Assembly: GCA_905373625.1 (NCBI GenBank)
Contig: CAJPTS010000108.1
Coordinates: forward strand, 1-6,556
DNA from: Bacteroidia bacterium
GTDB lineage: Bacteria > Bacteroidota > Bacteroidia > Bacteroidales > CAJPTX01
DNA: 6,556 nt
Direction: 5' to 3'
Position 1 is the first letter of the stretch; the number at the start of each line of letters is the position of its first letter. The notes below the pieces were generated by a model. That model did no database searches. It was not told where the DNA came from and saw only the letters and a program-made list of their open reading frames with translations. The position numbers and the translations under genes are program-made. This document shows positions 1 through 6,120 of the stretch, in pieces.

Positions 1-622
1 CGTCAAGCTTTGTATCTTTAGCTGGTTGCGTATTTTTTTGAGCTTCGTCCAGCTTCTTTTCTAATTCAATGTCTTGAGCTTTTACCTGAGTTTGCTCCTC
101 TTTCTGTTTCTTATCAGCGTCTTTAGTTGCGCCCGCGAGCCCACCAAGAGGGGTTTCCGTCTGAACAGAAGCGGATTCGGTCTCAGCCTCTTTGCTTTGT
201 GTTGTAACATTCTTTTCCTGCTCGGGGATAAGCGGCTTTTCCATCCCGTCTAGGAGGATTTTACCCTTTACCTTTAGATCGAGCTTAGGTTTCTCTAAGT
301 CAGACACTAGCGGCGCGTCAGCCGCCTGTTTTTTATCCCCCTCCATCTTATGAGCAGCCACATCGTGTGTGGGAGTGGGCGTCGAATCAGGCAGTTTCGA
401 CGTCTTGGTCGGTGTTCTTTTTTCCGCTCCGCTGTTTTTCTTCTTTTCAGCCGTTCCATATTCCTGCAAAATCAATTCGTAAGCTTCAGAATCGATTTTG
501 ACATTCGAATCTTCTTCCACTTGGATACCGTGCTTCCCTAAGAAGGCGACCAACGTAGAAAGACCTAGATTGAAATCGCGCATCACTGCGCTAAGCCGTG
601 GATTTTTCTTTTTTTCTGTCAT
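1..622 (-). CDS. infB: Translation initiation factor IF-2, N-terminal part (truncated by window edge)
   Basis: IF-2 is the GTPase that places initiator tRNA on the 30S subunit and promotes subunit joining in the cytoplasm. Only the first 207 residues are visible; the GTPase domains lie beyond position 1. Residues about 10-55 (RLSAVMRDFNLGLSTLVAFL, then a VKIDSEAYELI stretch) fit the small IF2 N-terminal helical domain of Bacteroidota. After it comes a long, low-complexity arm rich in Lys, Glu, Thr, Pro and Ala (about 58-207). It contains the segment LDLKVKGKILLDG, resembling the conserved 'GKIDL' patch of Bacteroidota IF-2 arms. The start ATG at 622 is the first possible one, because an in-frame TAG lies nine bases upstream (631-629). 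No SD sequence precedes it. The gene follows nusA by 54 bases, the usual nusA-infB order. The identity rests on the N-terminal domain and context, since no G motif is in view. Confidence 0.9.
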   Translation of the reverse strand, partial: MTEKKKNPRLSAVMRDFNLGLSTLVAFLGKHGIQVEEDSNVKIDSEAYELILQEYGTAEKKKNSGAEKRTPTKTSKLPDSTPTPTHDVAAHKMEGDKKQAADAPLVSDLEKPKLDLKVKGKILLDGMEKPLIPEQEKNVTTQSKEAETESASVQTETPLGGLAGATKDADKKQKEEQTQVKAQDIELEKKLDEAQKNTQPAKDTKLD

Positions 623-676
623 ACAACGCTAAATAAAGCTCTTACCAAATACACAACTACGACTACTTACGTCGGT

Positions 677-1912
677 CTATTCAAACTCTCGTTGGAGGAT
701 TTGTAATACCTCATTGATAGTTTCTTCCTCTAGATCGGTGCGCTGCACTAAGAACTCAGGGGACATTTTTAAGACACTACGAGCCGTATCACACCCAACG
801 CCTTTTAAGACGTCAATAATCCATGGTTCTATTTCGTCAGCGAATTCTTCCAAATTATAGTCATCTTCATCAGAATCAGCGTCGCGGAACACGTCGATCT
901 TGTAACCGGTCAGTTCGCTGGCCAAACGAATGTTGTATCCGTTTTTCCCGATAGCAAGTGAGACCTCTTCGGGCTGTAAATAGACCTCTGCAGTTCGCGT
1001 CTCCTCGTTAATCTCTAAGCTCGTGAGCTTAGCAGGACTCAGTGCGCGCGTTACATAAAGCGAGACGTTCGTTGTATAACTAATGACATCTATATTCTCG
1101 TTACGCAACTCCTTCACAATTCCATGTATACGCGATCCGCGCATCCCGACACAGGCTCCTACAGGATCTACACGGTCGTCATAGGATTCTACTGCGACTT
1201 TTGCCCGCTCACCTGGAATCCGAACCACTTTTTTTATAGTAATCAGCCCGTCGAAAATCTCGGGGACTTCCAATTCCATGAGGCACTCCAAGAAGCGTGG
1301 CGAAGTACGTGAGACAAAGACCAAGGGGGCACTACGCCCTATCTCAACGCGATCTACAACGGCGCGGATCGTATCACCTTTCCGATAAAAATCTGATGGT
1401 ATTTGATCCGTTTTAGGGAGTATGAGCTCGTTGTCCTCTTCATCACGCAAGACGATTTCACGCTTTCGGATCTGATACACCTCGGCAGAGACGATCAATC
1501 CGACCCTTTTTTGATAGCGCTCATAAAGATTGTTGCGCTCCATTTCAGATATACGGGAGGCAAGATTTTGGCGGATTGCAAGGATATTGCGACGCGCAAA
1601 CTGTTCAAATTTTATTTCCTCCGAATACTCTTCGCCGATCTCGTAGTCATCGGCTGCAAGGCGAGCCTTTGAAAGCGCGATCTGCTTGTTTTCATCAACG
1701 ACGTCAGTATCAGCAACGACCTCAAGGATTCGATATATTTCGAAGTCCCCCTTATCGACATTGATGATAACGTCGTAGTTCTCATCTGAGCCATAGTTCT
1801 TAATGAGCACGGCACGAAAGACGTCCTCTAGGATGGCCTTCATGGTCTCACGATCTATATTCTTTTGATCCTTAAATTCCGCAAATGACTGGATTAAATC
1901 CAAGCTCTTCAT
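677..1912 (-). CDS. nusA: Transcription termination/antitermination factor NusA
   Basis: NusA binds RNA polymerase and nascent RNA, and modulates pausing, intrinsic termination and antitermination. The 411 residues show the full order: an N-terminal polymerase-binding domain (about 1-130), an S1 domain (about 135-200), KH1 with the diagnostic RVDPVGACVGMRGSRIHGI (247-265), and KH2 with SLAIGKNGYNIRLASELTG (318-336). After an acidic linker (345-362) comes a single helical domain (about 363-410, LKGVGCDTARSVLKMSPEFL followed by TDLEEETINEVL). This resembles one acidic-repeat (AR) domain of E. coli NusA. One such domain is usual in Bacteroidota, so the protein is probably complete. It starts 7 bases after the rimP stop codon and ends in TAG 54 bases before infB, so it is almost certainly cotranscribed and perhaps translationally coupled with rimP. 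There is no clear SD; the upstream sequence is purine-rich. Confidence 0.98.
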   Translation of the reverse strand: MKSLDLIQSFAEFKDQKNIDRETMKAILEDVFRAVLIKNYGSDENYDVIINVDKGDFEIYRILEVVADTDVVDENKQIALSKARLAADDYEIGEEYSEEIKFEQFARRNILAIRQNLASRISEMERNNLYERYQKRVGLIVSAEVYQIRKREIVLRDEEDNELILPKTDQIPSDFYRKGDTIRAVVDRVEIGRSAPLVFVSRTSPRFLECLMELEVPEIFDGLITIKKVVRIPGERAKVAVESYDDRVDPVGACVGMRGSRIHGIVKELRNENIDVISYTTNVSLYVTRALSPAKLTSLEINEETRTAEVYLQPEEVSLAIGKNGYNIRLASELTGYKIDVFRDADSDEDDYNLEEFADEIEPWIIDVLKGVGCDTARSVLKMSPEFLVQRTDLEEETINEVLQILQREFE

Positions 1913-1919
1913 GTGACTC

Positions 1920-2390
1920 TTATCTTTTTCCCAACTTAATAGTAACCTCCTGCGCTCCTAAGAATAGGAACTCCTTTGTACTGCGTACTAGCACGGGCTT
2001 TTTTTTGCCTTCTAGCCGTTCTTTGTGTTCGAATTCTATAGTAAAGCCGTCAGGCGTAACTGCGACCATTTTTCCTTCCCATTTCTCTTTCCCCTCTTTC
2101 ACAATTACAGTCTGTCCTATATTTTTCTGAAACTGACGAATATGACGTAAAGGCGTGGTTAGTCCTGGCGAGGAAACCATAAGGGCAATATCATAGCCCG
2201 CTTCTTCGAGCTTGGTGGCTATATAAGCACTAAGCTCGGCACACTGATCTGTAGAAATATTGTTGTCACAATCGGCTTCGAGCACTAAGGTCTCGCCCGC
2301 ATCTTCGAGTCGGATATCTACGACAAAAAGATCAGGCAGAGCCCGATAGTCCGCAAGCCATGTTGCCACCTCAGCTAGATCCACGCCCAT
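1920..2390 (-). CDS. rimP: Ribosome maturation factor RimP
   Basis: RimP assists maturation of the 30S subunit. The protein is 156 residues, close to the family's usual 150-155. The N-terminal alpha/beta domain is seen at about 1-80: DLFVVDIRLE, then STDQCAELSAYI, then the family hallmark VSSPGLTTPL (72-81). The C-terminal Sm-like beta-barrel follows at about 85-156 (KNIGQTVIVKEG, WEGKMVAVTPDGFTIEFEHK). The lysine-rich segment at 122-133 is common in Bacteroidota RimP. The start was set at the ATG at 2390. An in-frame ATG at 2450 would add a 20-residue cysteine-rich extension absent from the family, and its codons would run straight through an intrinsic terminator and a promoter-like element. 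This is the first gene of rimP-nusA-infB, with seven bases between it and nusA. It has no SD: the start codon is preceded by the T-tract of the terminator. Confidence 0.95.
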   Translation of the reverse strand: MGVDLAEVATWLADYRALPDLFVVDIRLEDAGETLVLEADCDNNISTDQCAELSAYIATKLEEAGYDIALMVSSPGLTTPLRHIRQFQKNIGQTVIVKEGKEKWEGKMVAVTPDGFTIEFEHKERLEGKKKPVLVRSTKEFLFLGAQEVTIKLGKR

Positions 2391-2393
2391 TCT

Positions 2394-2417
2394 ACAAAAA
2401 AAGGGGCAAATGCCCCC
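2394..2417 (-). terminator. Intrinsic terminator after prfB, immediately upstream of rimP
   Basis: Read on the minus strand, the sequence is GGGGC-ATTT-GCCCC followed at once by seven T (2402-2396). That is a GC-only 5-bp stem, or 6 bp if the loop closes, plus a U-tract: a textbook Rho-independent terminator. It lies about 50 bases after the prfB stop codon, so it would end the glycosyltransferase-manC-prfB transcript. Its last T is only five bases before the rimP start codon and it lies downstream of the candidate rimP promoter. A rimP transcript starting there must therefore pass through it. Confidence 0.8.
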
Positions 2418-2436
2418 GCCTTCACATCCACAACAG

Positions 2437-2444
2437 CAAAGGTA
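2437..2444 (-). promoter_or_regulatory. Candidate Bacteroidota-type -7 promoter element for rimP-nusA-infB
   Basis: On the minus strand this reads TACCTTTG followed by CT, a full match to the TAnnTTTG -7 consensus of Bacteroides-type sigma factor. The same ten bases (TACCTTTGCT) occur upstream of the other minus-strand operon at 5498-5489. No TTTG is found at the expected -33 distance, so the evidence is the -7 box and position alone. Transcription would start near 2430, giving a leader of about 40 bases that includes the terminator hairpin. Confidence 0.5.
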
Positions 2445-2465
2445 GTACAAAATTTTCGCACGTTA

Positions 2466-3558
2466 CTAGTCAGCTCCTTCCTGCAAGAGGTACTCTTTAA
2501 TGAAGGGTTCTATTGCTCCGTCAAGAACAGCTTGTACATCGGAGGTTTCATAGTTGGTGCGCAGGTCTTTTACGAGCCGATAGGGTTGCATTACGTAGTT
2601 CCGTATTTGACTCCCCCATTCGATTTTTTTCTTGCTTCCTTCAATTTTTCGTTTTTCTTCCTCCCGCTTACGGAGTTCCAGCTCGTAGAGATGCGATTTG
2701 AGAAGGCGCATGGCATTCTCACGGTTTTGAAGTTGTGAGCGTGTCTCTGTATTTTCTATTACGATCCCCGTGGGGATGTGATACAATCGAACTCCCGTTT
2801 CGACCTTGTTCACATTTTGCCCGCCAGCTCCTGAGGAGCGATAAGTATCCCATTTGATGTCTGCGGGGTTTACTACAATTTCAATATTGTCATCTATCGC
2901 GGGCGCTACAAAAACAGAGGCAAAGGACGTATGACGGCGAGCATTCGAATCAAATGGCGAGATGCGTACCAAACGATGCACACCGTTTTCTCCCTTAAGA
3001 TACCCATAGGCGAGGTCTCCAACGATTTCCATTGTCACCGACTTAATACCTGCTTCCTCTCCCTCTTGCAAGTCAGCGATCTTGTACTTGTAATTATTTC
3101 GATCTGCCCAGTGCTGGTACATGCGCATGAGCATCATCGCCCAGTCCATACTCTCAGTACCACCTGCCCCCGAGTTTATTTTAAGAATTGCGCCTAAATT
3201 ATCTTCGGGTTTGCCGAGCATTTGGCGCAGTTCGAGCTCCTCAATCAGTACAAGCGTGCTATTATACGCTTCTTCCAGCTCTGCTTCGTTAACCTCTCCC
3301 GCTTTATAAAAGTCGTAGAGTACATCGAGGTCATCGCACTCTTTCTTGACACGTTCGAAGTGTTGAATCCAACTAGCAATAGCCGCGACCTTACGCAATT
3401 GCTTTTCCGCCGCTTCGCTATCATCCCAGAAATCCGCCGCAGTTGTTAAAGCCTGTTCGGCAGCGTATTGTATACGCTTCCCTTCGATGTCAAAGATGCC
3501 TCCCCAGCGCCGCAACTCGCTGATCGAGAGTGCCGATCATCTCACTAGTAACCTGCAT
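2466..3558 (-). CDS. prfB: Peptide chain release factor 2 (RF2), expressed by programmed +1 frameshift
   Basis: RF2 reads UGA and UAA stop codons and triggers peptide release in the ribosome. The reading frame is in two parts. Codons 1-22 ([20 protein letters not shown], then HL) run from ATG 3558 to the CTT at 3495-3493 and are stopped by TGA (3492-3490). After a +1 shift the frame continues [13 protein letters not shown] to TAG at 2468-2466, giving 363 residues against 365 in E. coli. The codon-recognition tripeptide SPF (200-202) marks RF2 rather than RF1. The catalytic GGQ lies at 245-247 within [14 protein letters not shown] Ser stands at 241, just before SGAGGQ, where E. coli K-12 has its unusual Thr. 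The start at 3558 is preferred to ATG 3540 because its 22-residue zero frame fits the family length; an in-frame TAA lies 15 bases upstream, and GGAG lies four bases before the ATG. The gene begins 22 bases after manC, in its operon. Confidence 0.97.
3489..3505 (-). promoter_or_regulatory. prfB programmed +1 frameshift element
   Basis: The minus strand reads GGGGAGG CAT CTT TGA C. This has every part of the known RF2 recoding signal: an SD-like GGAGG (3503-3499), a three-base spacer, the slippery CTT codon, the poorly terminating TGA C, and a restored reading frame at GAC. In E. coli the arrangement is AGGGGG TAT CTT TGA C with the same spacing. When RF2 is scarce, the ribosome pauses at UGA and slips forward, which raises RF2 synthesis. 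It is also the only strong SD-like sequence associated with a gene in this window. Confidence 0.96.
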
Positions 3559-3580
3559 ATGCTCCGATTCTTATAAAATG

Positions 3581-4651
3581 CTACAAATATTTCTCACCGT
3601 AAACGTCCGCAATTGTTTTGACAAGGCCGCGTACTTCTTGTTCTCGCTCTGTGGGGCAAATTAGTAATGCGTTATCGTGCCAAGCCACTGTAATACCGTC
3701 TACCCCAACAAGAGCCACGAGCTGACTGCTGTCTGAGTACACAATACAATGACGCGCATCTTGAGTAAATACCGTACCTACCGTCGCATTCGAAGCGTCA
3801 TTTTGGGGCATATAACGCGCGATAGCCCCCCATGTGCCGAGATCTGACCACTCAAATGTACCATGGAGTACGTAAACAGCATCGGAACGCTCTAGGACTC
3901 CCTTATCAATAGATATTTCGGGGCAGTCTGTATATAACACCTCTATGTTCTCTCTGTTTATATTTGTTAGGTGTTCTAAAGGTAGAAAAGCTTGGTGTAC
4001 GCGGGGGAGAAAACGCTCTATTGCTTGGGCAAGCGCCACGCAGCTCCATAAGAAGATTCCACTATTCCACAAGTGTTTGCCATCAGCCACATAGGTTTGT
4101 GCAGTGGCTAGATCTGGCTTTTCGAGAAAGCTATTCACCTTCGTTATATTCGCATCATCTGCCGAACCGATCTCTATATAGCCGTACCCCGTTTCGGCGC
4201 GAGATGGGTGTAACCCAACTGTTAATAGTGCCTCTGGGTGTTCTTTACAGAATGCGATGCCCCCTGTAACACAATTGGTAAAAGCAGCGAGGTCGGGTAT
4301 ATGATGATCACTCGAGAGTACTAACATGAGGGCTTTGGGCTCGCGGGCGCGAATCCAAGTATTGGCAAGCGCTAGGCATGGAGCGGTATTCCGTTTACAA
4401 GGCTCACCCAATATATTTTCCTGTGGGAGTAAGGGGAGTTGTTCTGCAACTAGCTCGGTATATTCTTGTGCCGTGACGACAATGATAAACTCGTCGGGGA
4501 CGAAATGCTTAGCACGGTTATAAGTGGTCTGTAATAGCGTTTCACCGCTTCCGAGCAGATCAAGAAACTGTTTGGGATGCGAACGCCTACTGGCAGGCCA
4601 AAGCCGAAGCCCACCTCCACCCGCCATTATTACGACATATAGGTTCGTCAT
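3581..4651 (-). CDS. manC: Mannose-1-phosphate guanylyltransferase (GDP-mannose pyrophosphorylase)
   Basis: This enzyme makes GDP-mannose from mannose-1-phosphate and GTP in the cytoplasm, for surface polysaccharide, lipopolysaccharide or GDP-fucose synthesis. The N-terminal nucleotide-binding signature is clear: AGGGGLRLWPASRRSHPKQF (10-29). Other family motifs follow: SSDHHIPD (113-120), HPSRAETGYGYIEIG (148-162), EKPDLATA (177-184), LWNSGIFLW (194-202), and the sugar-binding region WSDLGTWGAI (268-277). At 356 residues it is the single-domain form without the C-terminal mannose-6-phosphate isomerase cupin domain found in bifunctional ManC/AlgA proteins. Position 15 is Leu where the common signature has Thr (GGxGTRLWP). 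Its ATG overlaps the TGA stop of the upstream glycosyltransferase (ATGA, 4651-4648), implying translational coupling. It ends in TAG, 22 bases before prfB. A related sugar nucleotidyltransferase specificity is possible but less likely. Confidence 0.93.
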   Translation of the reverse strand: MTNLYVVIMAGGGGLRLWPASRRSHPKQFLDLLGSGETLLQTTYNRAKHFVPDEFIIVVTAQEYTELVAEQLPLLPQENILGEPCKRNTAPCLALANTWIRAREPKALMLVLSSDHHIPDLAAFTNCVTGGIAFCKEHPEALLTVGLHPSRAETGYGYIEIGSADDANITKVNSFLEKPDLATAQTYVADGKHLWNSGIFLWSCVALAQAIERFLPRVHQAFLPLEHLTNINRENIEVLYTDCPEISIDKGVLERSDAVYVLHGTFEWSDLGTWGAIARYMPQNDASNATVGTVFTQDARHCIVYSDSSQLVALVGVDGITVAWHDNALLICPTEREQEVRGLVKTIADVYGEKYL

Positions 4652-5469
4652 TCTTGGCTTGCGCTCTTATCGTTTTTGTTCTCCGAGAACATTGTTAAAT
4701 CGGGCGATTCGCTCAGTGTAGTACGCGCCTCCCACATCTTTGCTAGGGTGACAAATTTATACGTAGCGTCTAACTTGGCGTGAATATACCCTGCACGACC
4801 TTCGCGAAAGCCTCCTTTTAGAATGTAGGACTTTACAAAACGAAACCATGGTGCGAAAATCAATTTTGCGAAACCAGCTGATTCGTTGGCACGTTTTTCC
4901 AGCTCCCAGTTCGTATATGCCTCTAACTTTTTCAGCCTTGCCGTTATGGAAGGATTTATAAGATGTATAAAGGCGAGATCTGTACGCTTCCTGTCAATGG
5001 TTAGGAGCGTCCCCGTAATTTTAGGCTGGCGATGTACGTATGGCGGCCAGTCTACGGCATCCTTACGAAAGAATCTACAAGTATAATCGGGGTAATCGCT
5101 ACGCATCCAGCGTCCCTTGAAATAATTTTTACGTGGAATGCGTACTCCCTCCTCGGGGTGTTCTTTGGCGACATGTGCGCGGAGGTAGGTTACTAGGTTC
5201 GGCTGTACCAGCTCGTCAGAGTCTACAACCAAGACCCAAGGATGCGTTGCCGACTGTATTGCAAAATTCCGAGCTGGTTCTACAAAACCCGTAGGGGGAT
5301 GCGTTACCACGTAGCAGTGGTACTGAGCAGCGAGGGCGAGAGTGGCGTCCTGACTCCCCATGTCACAGATCACGATCTCGTCAAACGGAGTAACCGAGCG
5401 CAAGACTCGCTCCAAGTATTGTTCAGAATTCAAGGTATTTATTACCACCGAGATCTTCTCGTTGCTCAT
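4648..5469 (-). CDS. Family 2 glycosyltransferase, WaaE/KdtX-like (lipopolysaccharide core type)
   Basis: This is a GT-A fold, inverting glycosyltransferase that transfers a sugar from a nucleotide donor, probably at the cytoplasmic face of the inner membrane. The first strand and donor site are seen in ISVVINTLNSEQYLERVLRS (6-25), then DEIVICDMGSQDAT (30-43). The metal-binding DSD is at 83-85 (VVDSDELV). The segment from GFVEPARNFAI (61-71) to CRFFRKDAVDWPPYVH (131-146), then HLINPSITARLKKLEAYTNW (169-188) and KGGFREGRAGYIHAKL (218-233), follows the layout of the WaaE/KdtX group, which adds glucose to the lipopolysaccharide core. The real donor and acceptor cannot be read from sequence. The 273-residue length is normal for the group. 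The ATG at 5469 is the first start, since an in-frame TAA lies at 5481-5479. It leads the operon with manC and prfB, and the next gene's product suggests a mannose-containing glycan, though this enzyme need not use GDP-mannose. Confidence 0.88.
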   Translation of the reverse strand: MSNEKISVVINTLNSEQYLERVLRSVTPFDEIVICDMGSQDATLALAAQYHCYVVTHPPTGFVEPARNFAIQSATHPWVLVVDSDELVQPNLVTYLRAHVAKEHPEEGVRIPRKNYFKGRWMRSDYPDYTCRFFRKDAVDWPPYVHRQPKITGTLLTIDRKRTDLAFIHLINPSITARLKKLEAYTNWELEKRANESAGFAKLIFAPWFRFVKSYILKGGFREGRAGYIHAKLDATYKFVTLAKMWEARTTLSESPDLTMFSENKNDKSASQE

Positions 5470-5490
5470 CGCCCTTTTTTATTTTAGTAG

Positions 5491-5498
5491 CAAAGGTA
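5491..5498 (-). promoter_or_regulatory. Candidate -7 promoter element for the glycosyltransferase-manC-prfB operon
   Basis: On the minus strand this reads TACCTTTG, a full match to TAnnTTTG, followed by CTACTAAAAT. It would give a transcript starting near 5485 with a short, A-rich leader of about 16 bases before the ATG at 5469. There is no TTTG at -33; A-rich sequence stands there instead. Match and position are good, but activity is inferred. Confidence 0.55.
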
Positions 5499-5613
5499 AT
5501 GAAAGTAAGGGGCACACTTTTTTTAGAGCTACACATAAGCAAGAGGCAATTGCACGGTAAAATTTGTCTAATTCGGTGATTTATATTAACTTAGTGCTAT
5601 AAATCAGAATAAG

Positions 5614-5811
5614 TCGTTAGTAGTAGATGATCGCACAGATACGCGTTCGGGGCTTGAAAAGCTAGCTGAGCTCGCTTATCACGTCGAACTTCTGTAGACC
5701 GTTCTGGAGCTAGATCATGTAGTCGTGTATATTTCGTTTACCAATACGTGTAGAATGGGGCTGAATCCCATTAATCTCCCATTAGTGTCGAAATGGTGCA
5801 AAAAGGAATAA
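5614..5811 (+). pseudogene. Possible decayed coding remnant (unidentified)
   Basis: In the frame beginning TCG at 5614 the sequence reads LVVDDRTDTRSGLEKLAELA then YHVELL, a TAG at 5695-5697, and then TVLELDHVVVYISFTNTCRM and GLNPINLPLVSKWCKKE to TAA at 5809. The amino-acid composition and amphipathic spacing before the TAG look more protein-like than is usual for noncoding DNA, and the frame resumes in the same register after one stop. There is no good start codon and no family was recognised. Chance is a serious alternative, and low confidence is intended. Confidence 0.2.
5754..5787 (+). repeat. Small hairpin overlapping an 11-base tandem repeat
   Basis: AATGGG (5754-5759) can pair with CCCATT at 5767-5772. 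The second arm belongs to an imperfect tandem repeat, TCCCATTAATC (5766-5776) and TCCCATTAGTG (5777-5787). The same AATGGG arm could therefore pair with either copy. The stem is short (6 bp) and may mean nothing. Confidence 0.4.
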
Positions 5812-5850
5812 AAATGAAAAAAATAACCTCCCACGAAAGGTCTGATTAAG

Positions 5851-5873
5851 GAGCTTTAGTGCAAAAAAAGCTC
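5851..5873. repeat. Inverted repeat, 7-bp stem
   Basis: GAGCTTT (5851-5857) and AAAGCTC (5867-5873) form a perfect 7-bp stem with a 9-base loop. No T-tract follows on either strand, so it does not look like an intrinsic terminator. Its role is unknown. Confidence 0.45.
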
Positions 5874-5969
5874 TCAAAACGGGGTTGGGAAAGTATAGAG
5901 TGGTTGTTCAACGCCCTCCTCTTAGCACTTCATTATAAGAGAACATAAACAGCTGCTACATTCTGTTGA

Positions 5970-6001
5970 TTTGTTTTTTTGCGTGTAATGTAATAAATTT
6001 G
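5970..6001 (+). promoter_or_regulatory. Full Bacteroidota-type promoter (-33 TTTG, -7 TAAATTTG)
   Basis: TTTG at 5970-5973 is followed after exactly 20 bases by TAAATTTG at 5994-6001. This matches both parts of the known Bacteroides consensus (TTTG at -33, TAnnTTTG at -7) at the expected spacing. It is the only site in the window with both boxes. Transcription would start near 6005-6008 and run toward the lipoprotein gene 255 bases away, passing a short ORF at 6024 and the inverted repeat at 6103-6120. Confidence 0.6.
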
Positions 6002-6023
6002 ACAATAATAAAACAATACGAAA

Positions 6024-6092
6024 ATGAAAAAACTGGTAATTGGTGGTATATATTGCCCCCGCCGTCACAAAAAGAGCAATACTCTGCGTTAG
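6024..6092 (+). CDS. Possible 22-residue peptide (leader or remnant), unrecognised
   Basis: An ATG at 6024 follows an A-rich leader, the usual setting of a Bacteroidota start codon, and lies about 18 bases after the expected transcription start of the promoter at 5970-6001. It opens MKKLVIGGIYCPRRHKKSNT and stops at TAG 6090-6092. The same frame stays open after the stop for another 21 codons (DFPSLVDTRVFILNEKDGTH and Pro), to TAA at 6156-6158. It could be a small peptide, a leader ORF, a gene interrupted by a stop, or chance. No function is proposed. Confidence 0.25.
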   Translation: MKKLVIGGIYCPRRHKKSNTLR

Positions 6093-6102
6093 GACTTCCC
6101 TT

Positions 6103-6120
6103 CCCTCGTAGATACGAGGG
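6103..6120. repeat. Perfect 18-base inverted repeat
   Basis: CCCTCGTA (6103-6110), GA, and TACGAGGG (6113-6120) form a perfect 8-bp stem, with an effective loop of four or more bases once the innermost pair opens. The sequence downstream on the plus strand (TGTTTATAC) is only mildly T-rich. It could be a weak terminator for the transcript from 5970-6001, an RNA hairpin, or a binding site for a dimeric regulator upstream of the lipoprotein gene. Confidence 0.55.

Noticed and set aside
350..541. Plus-strand 63-codon ORF
   Set aside because: It lies antisense to the IF-2 N-terminal arm and its Phe/Arg-rich sequence is the expected shadow of Lys/Glu-rich codons.
1124..1815. Several ORFs of 60-90 codons on either strand inside nusA
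   Set aside because: They overlap a full-length, highly conserved NusA and have no leader or recognisable product.
2391..2450. In-frame upstream start for rimP at 2450, giving the Cys-rich extension MYYLCCCGCEGGGICPFFCR
   Set aside because: The codons cover a promoter-like -7 box and an intrinsic terminator, no RimP has such an extension, and transcription from the candidate promoter would begin inside it. The ATG at 2390 gives a normal-length RimP.
2466..3515. prfB as a single 349-residue ORF starting at 3515 (MRRWGGIF...)
   Set aside because: Its first eight residues are the +1-frame reading of the zero-frame segment. The CTT TGA C frameshift signal and alignment with the family show that the true N-terminus is at 3558.
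5557..5565. TAAAATTTG on the plus strand as a -7 element
   Set aside because: The spacing within the box is one base too long and no -33 TTTG is present.
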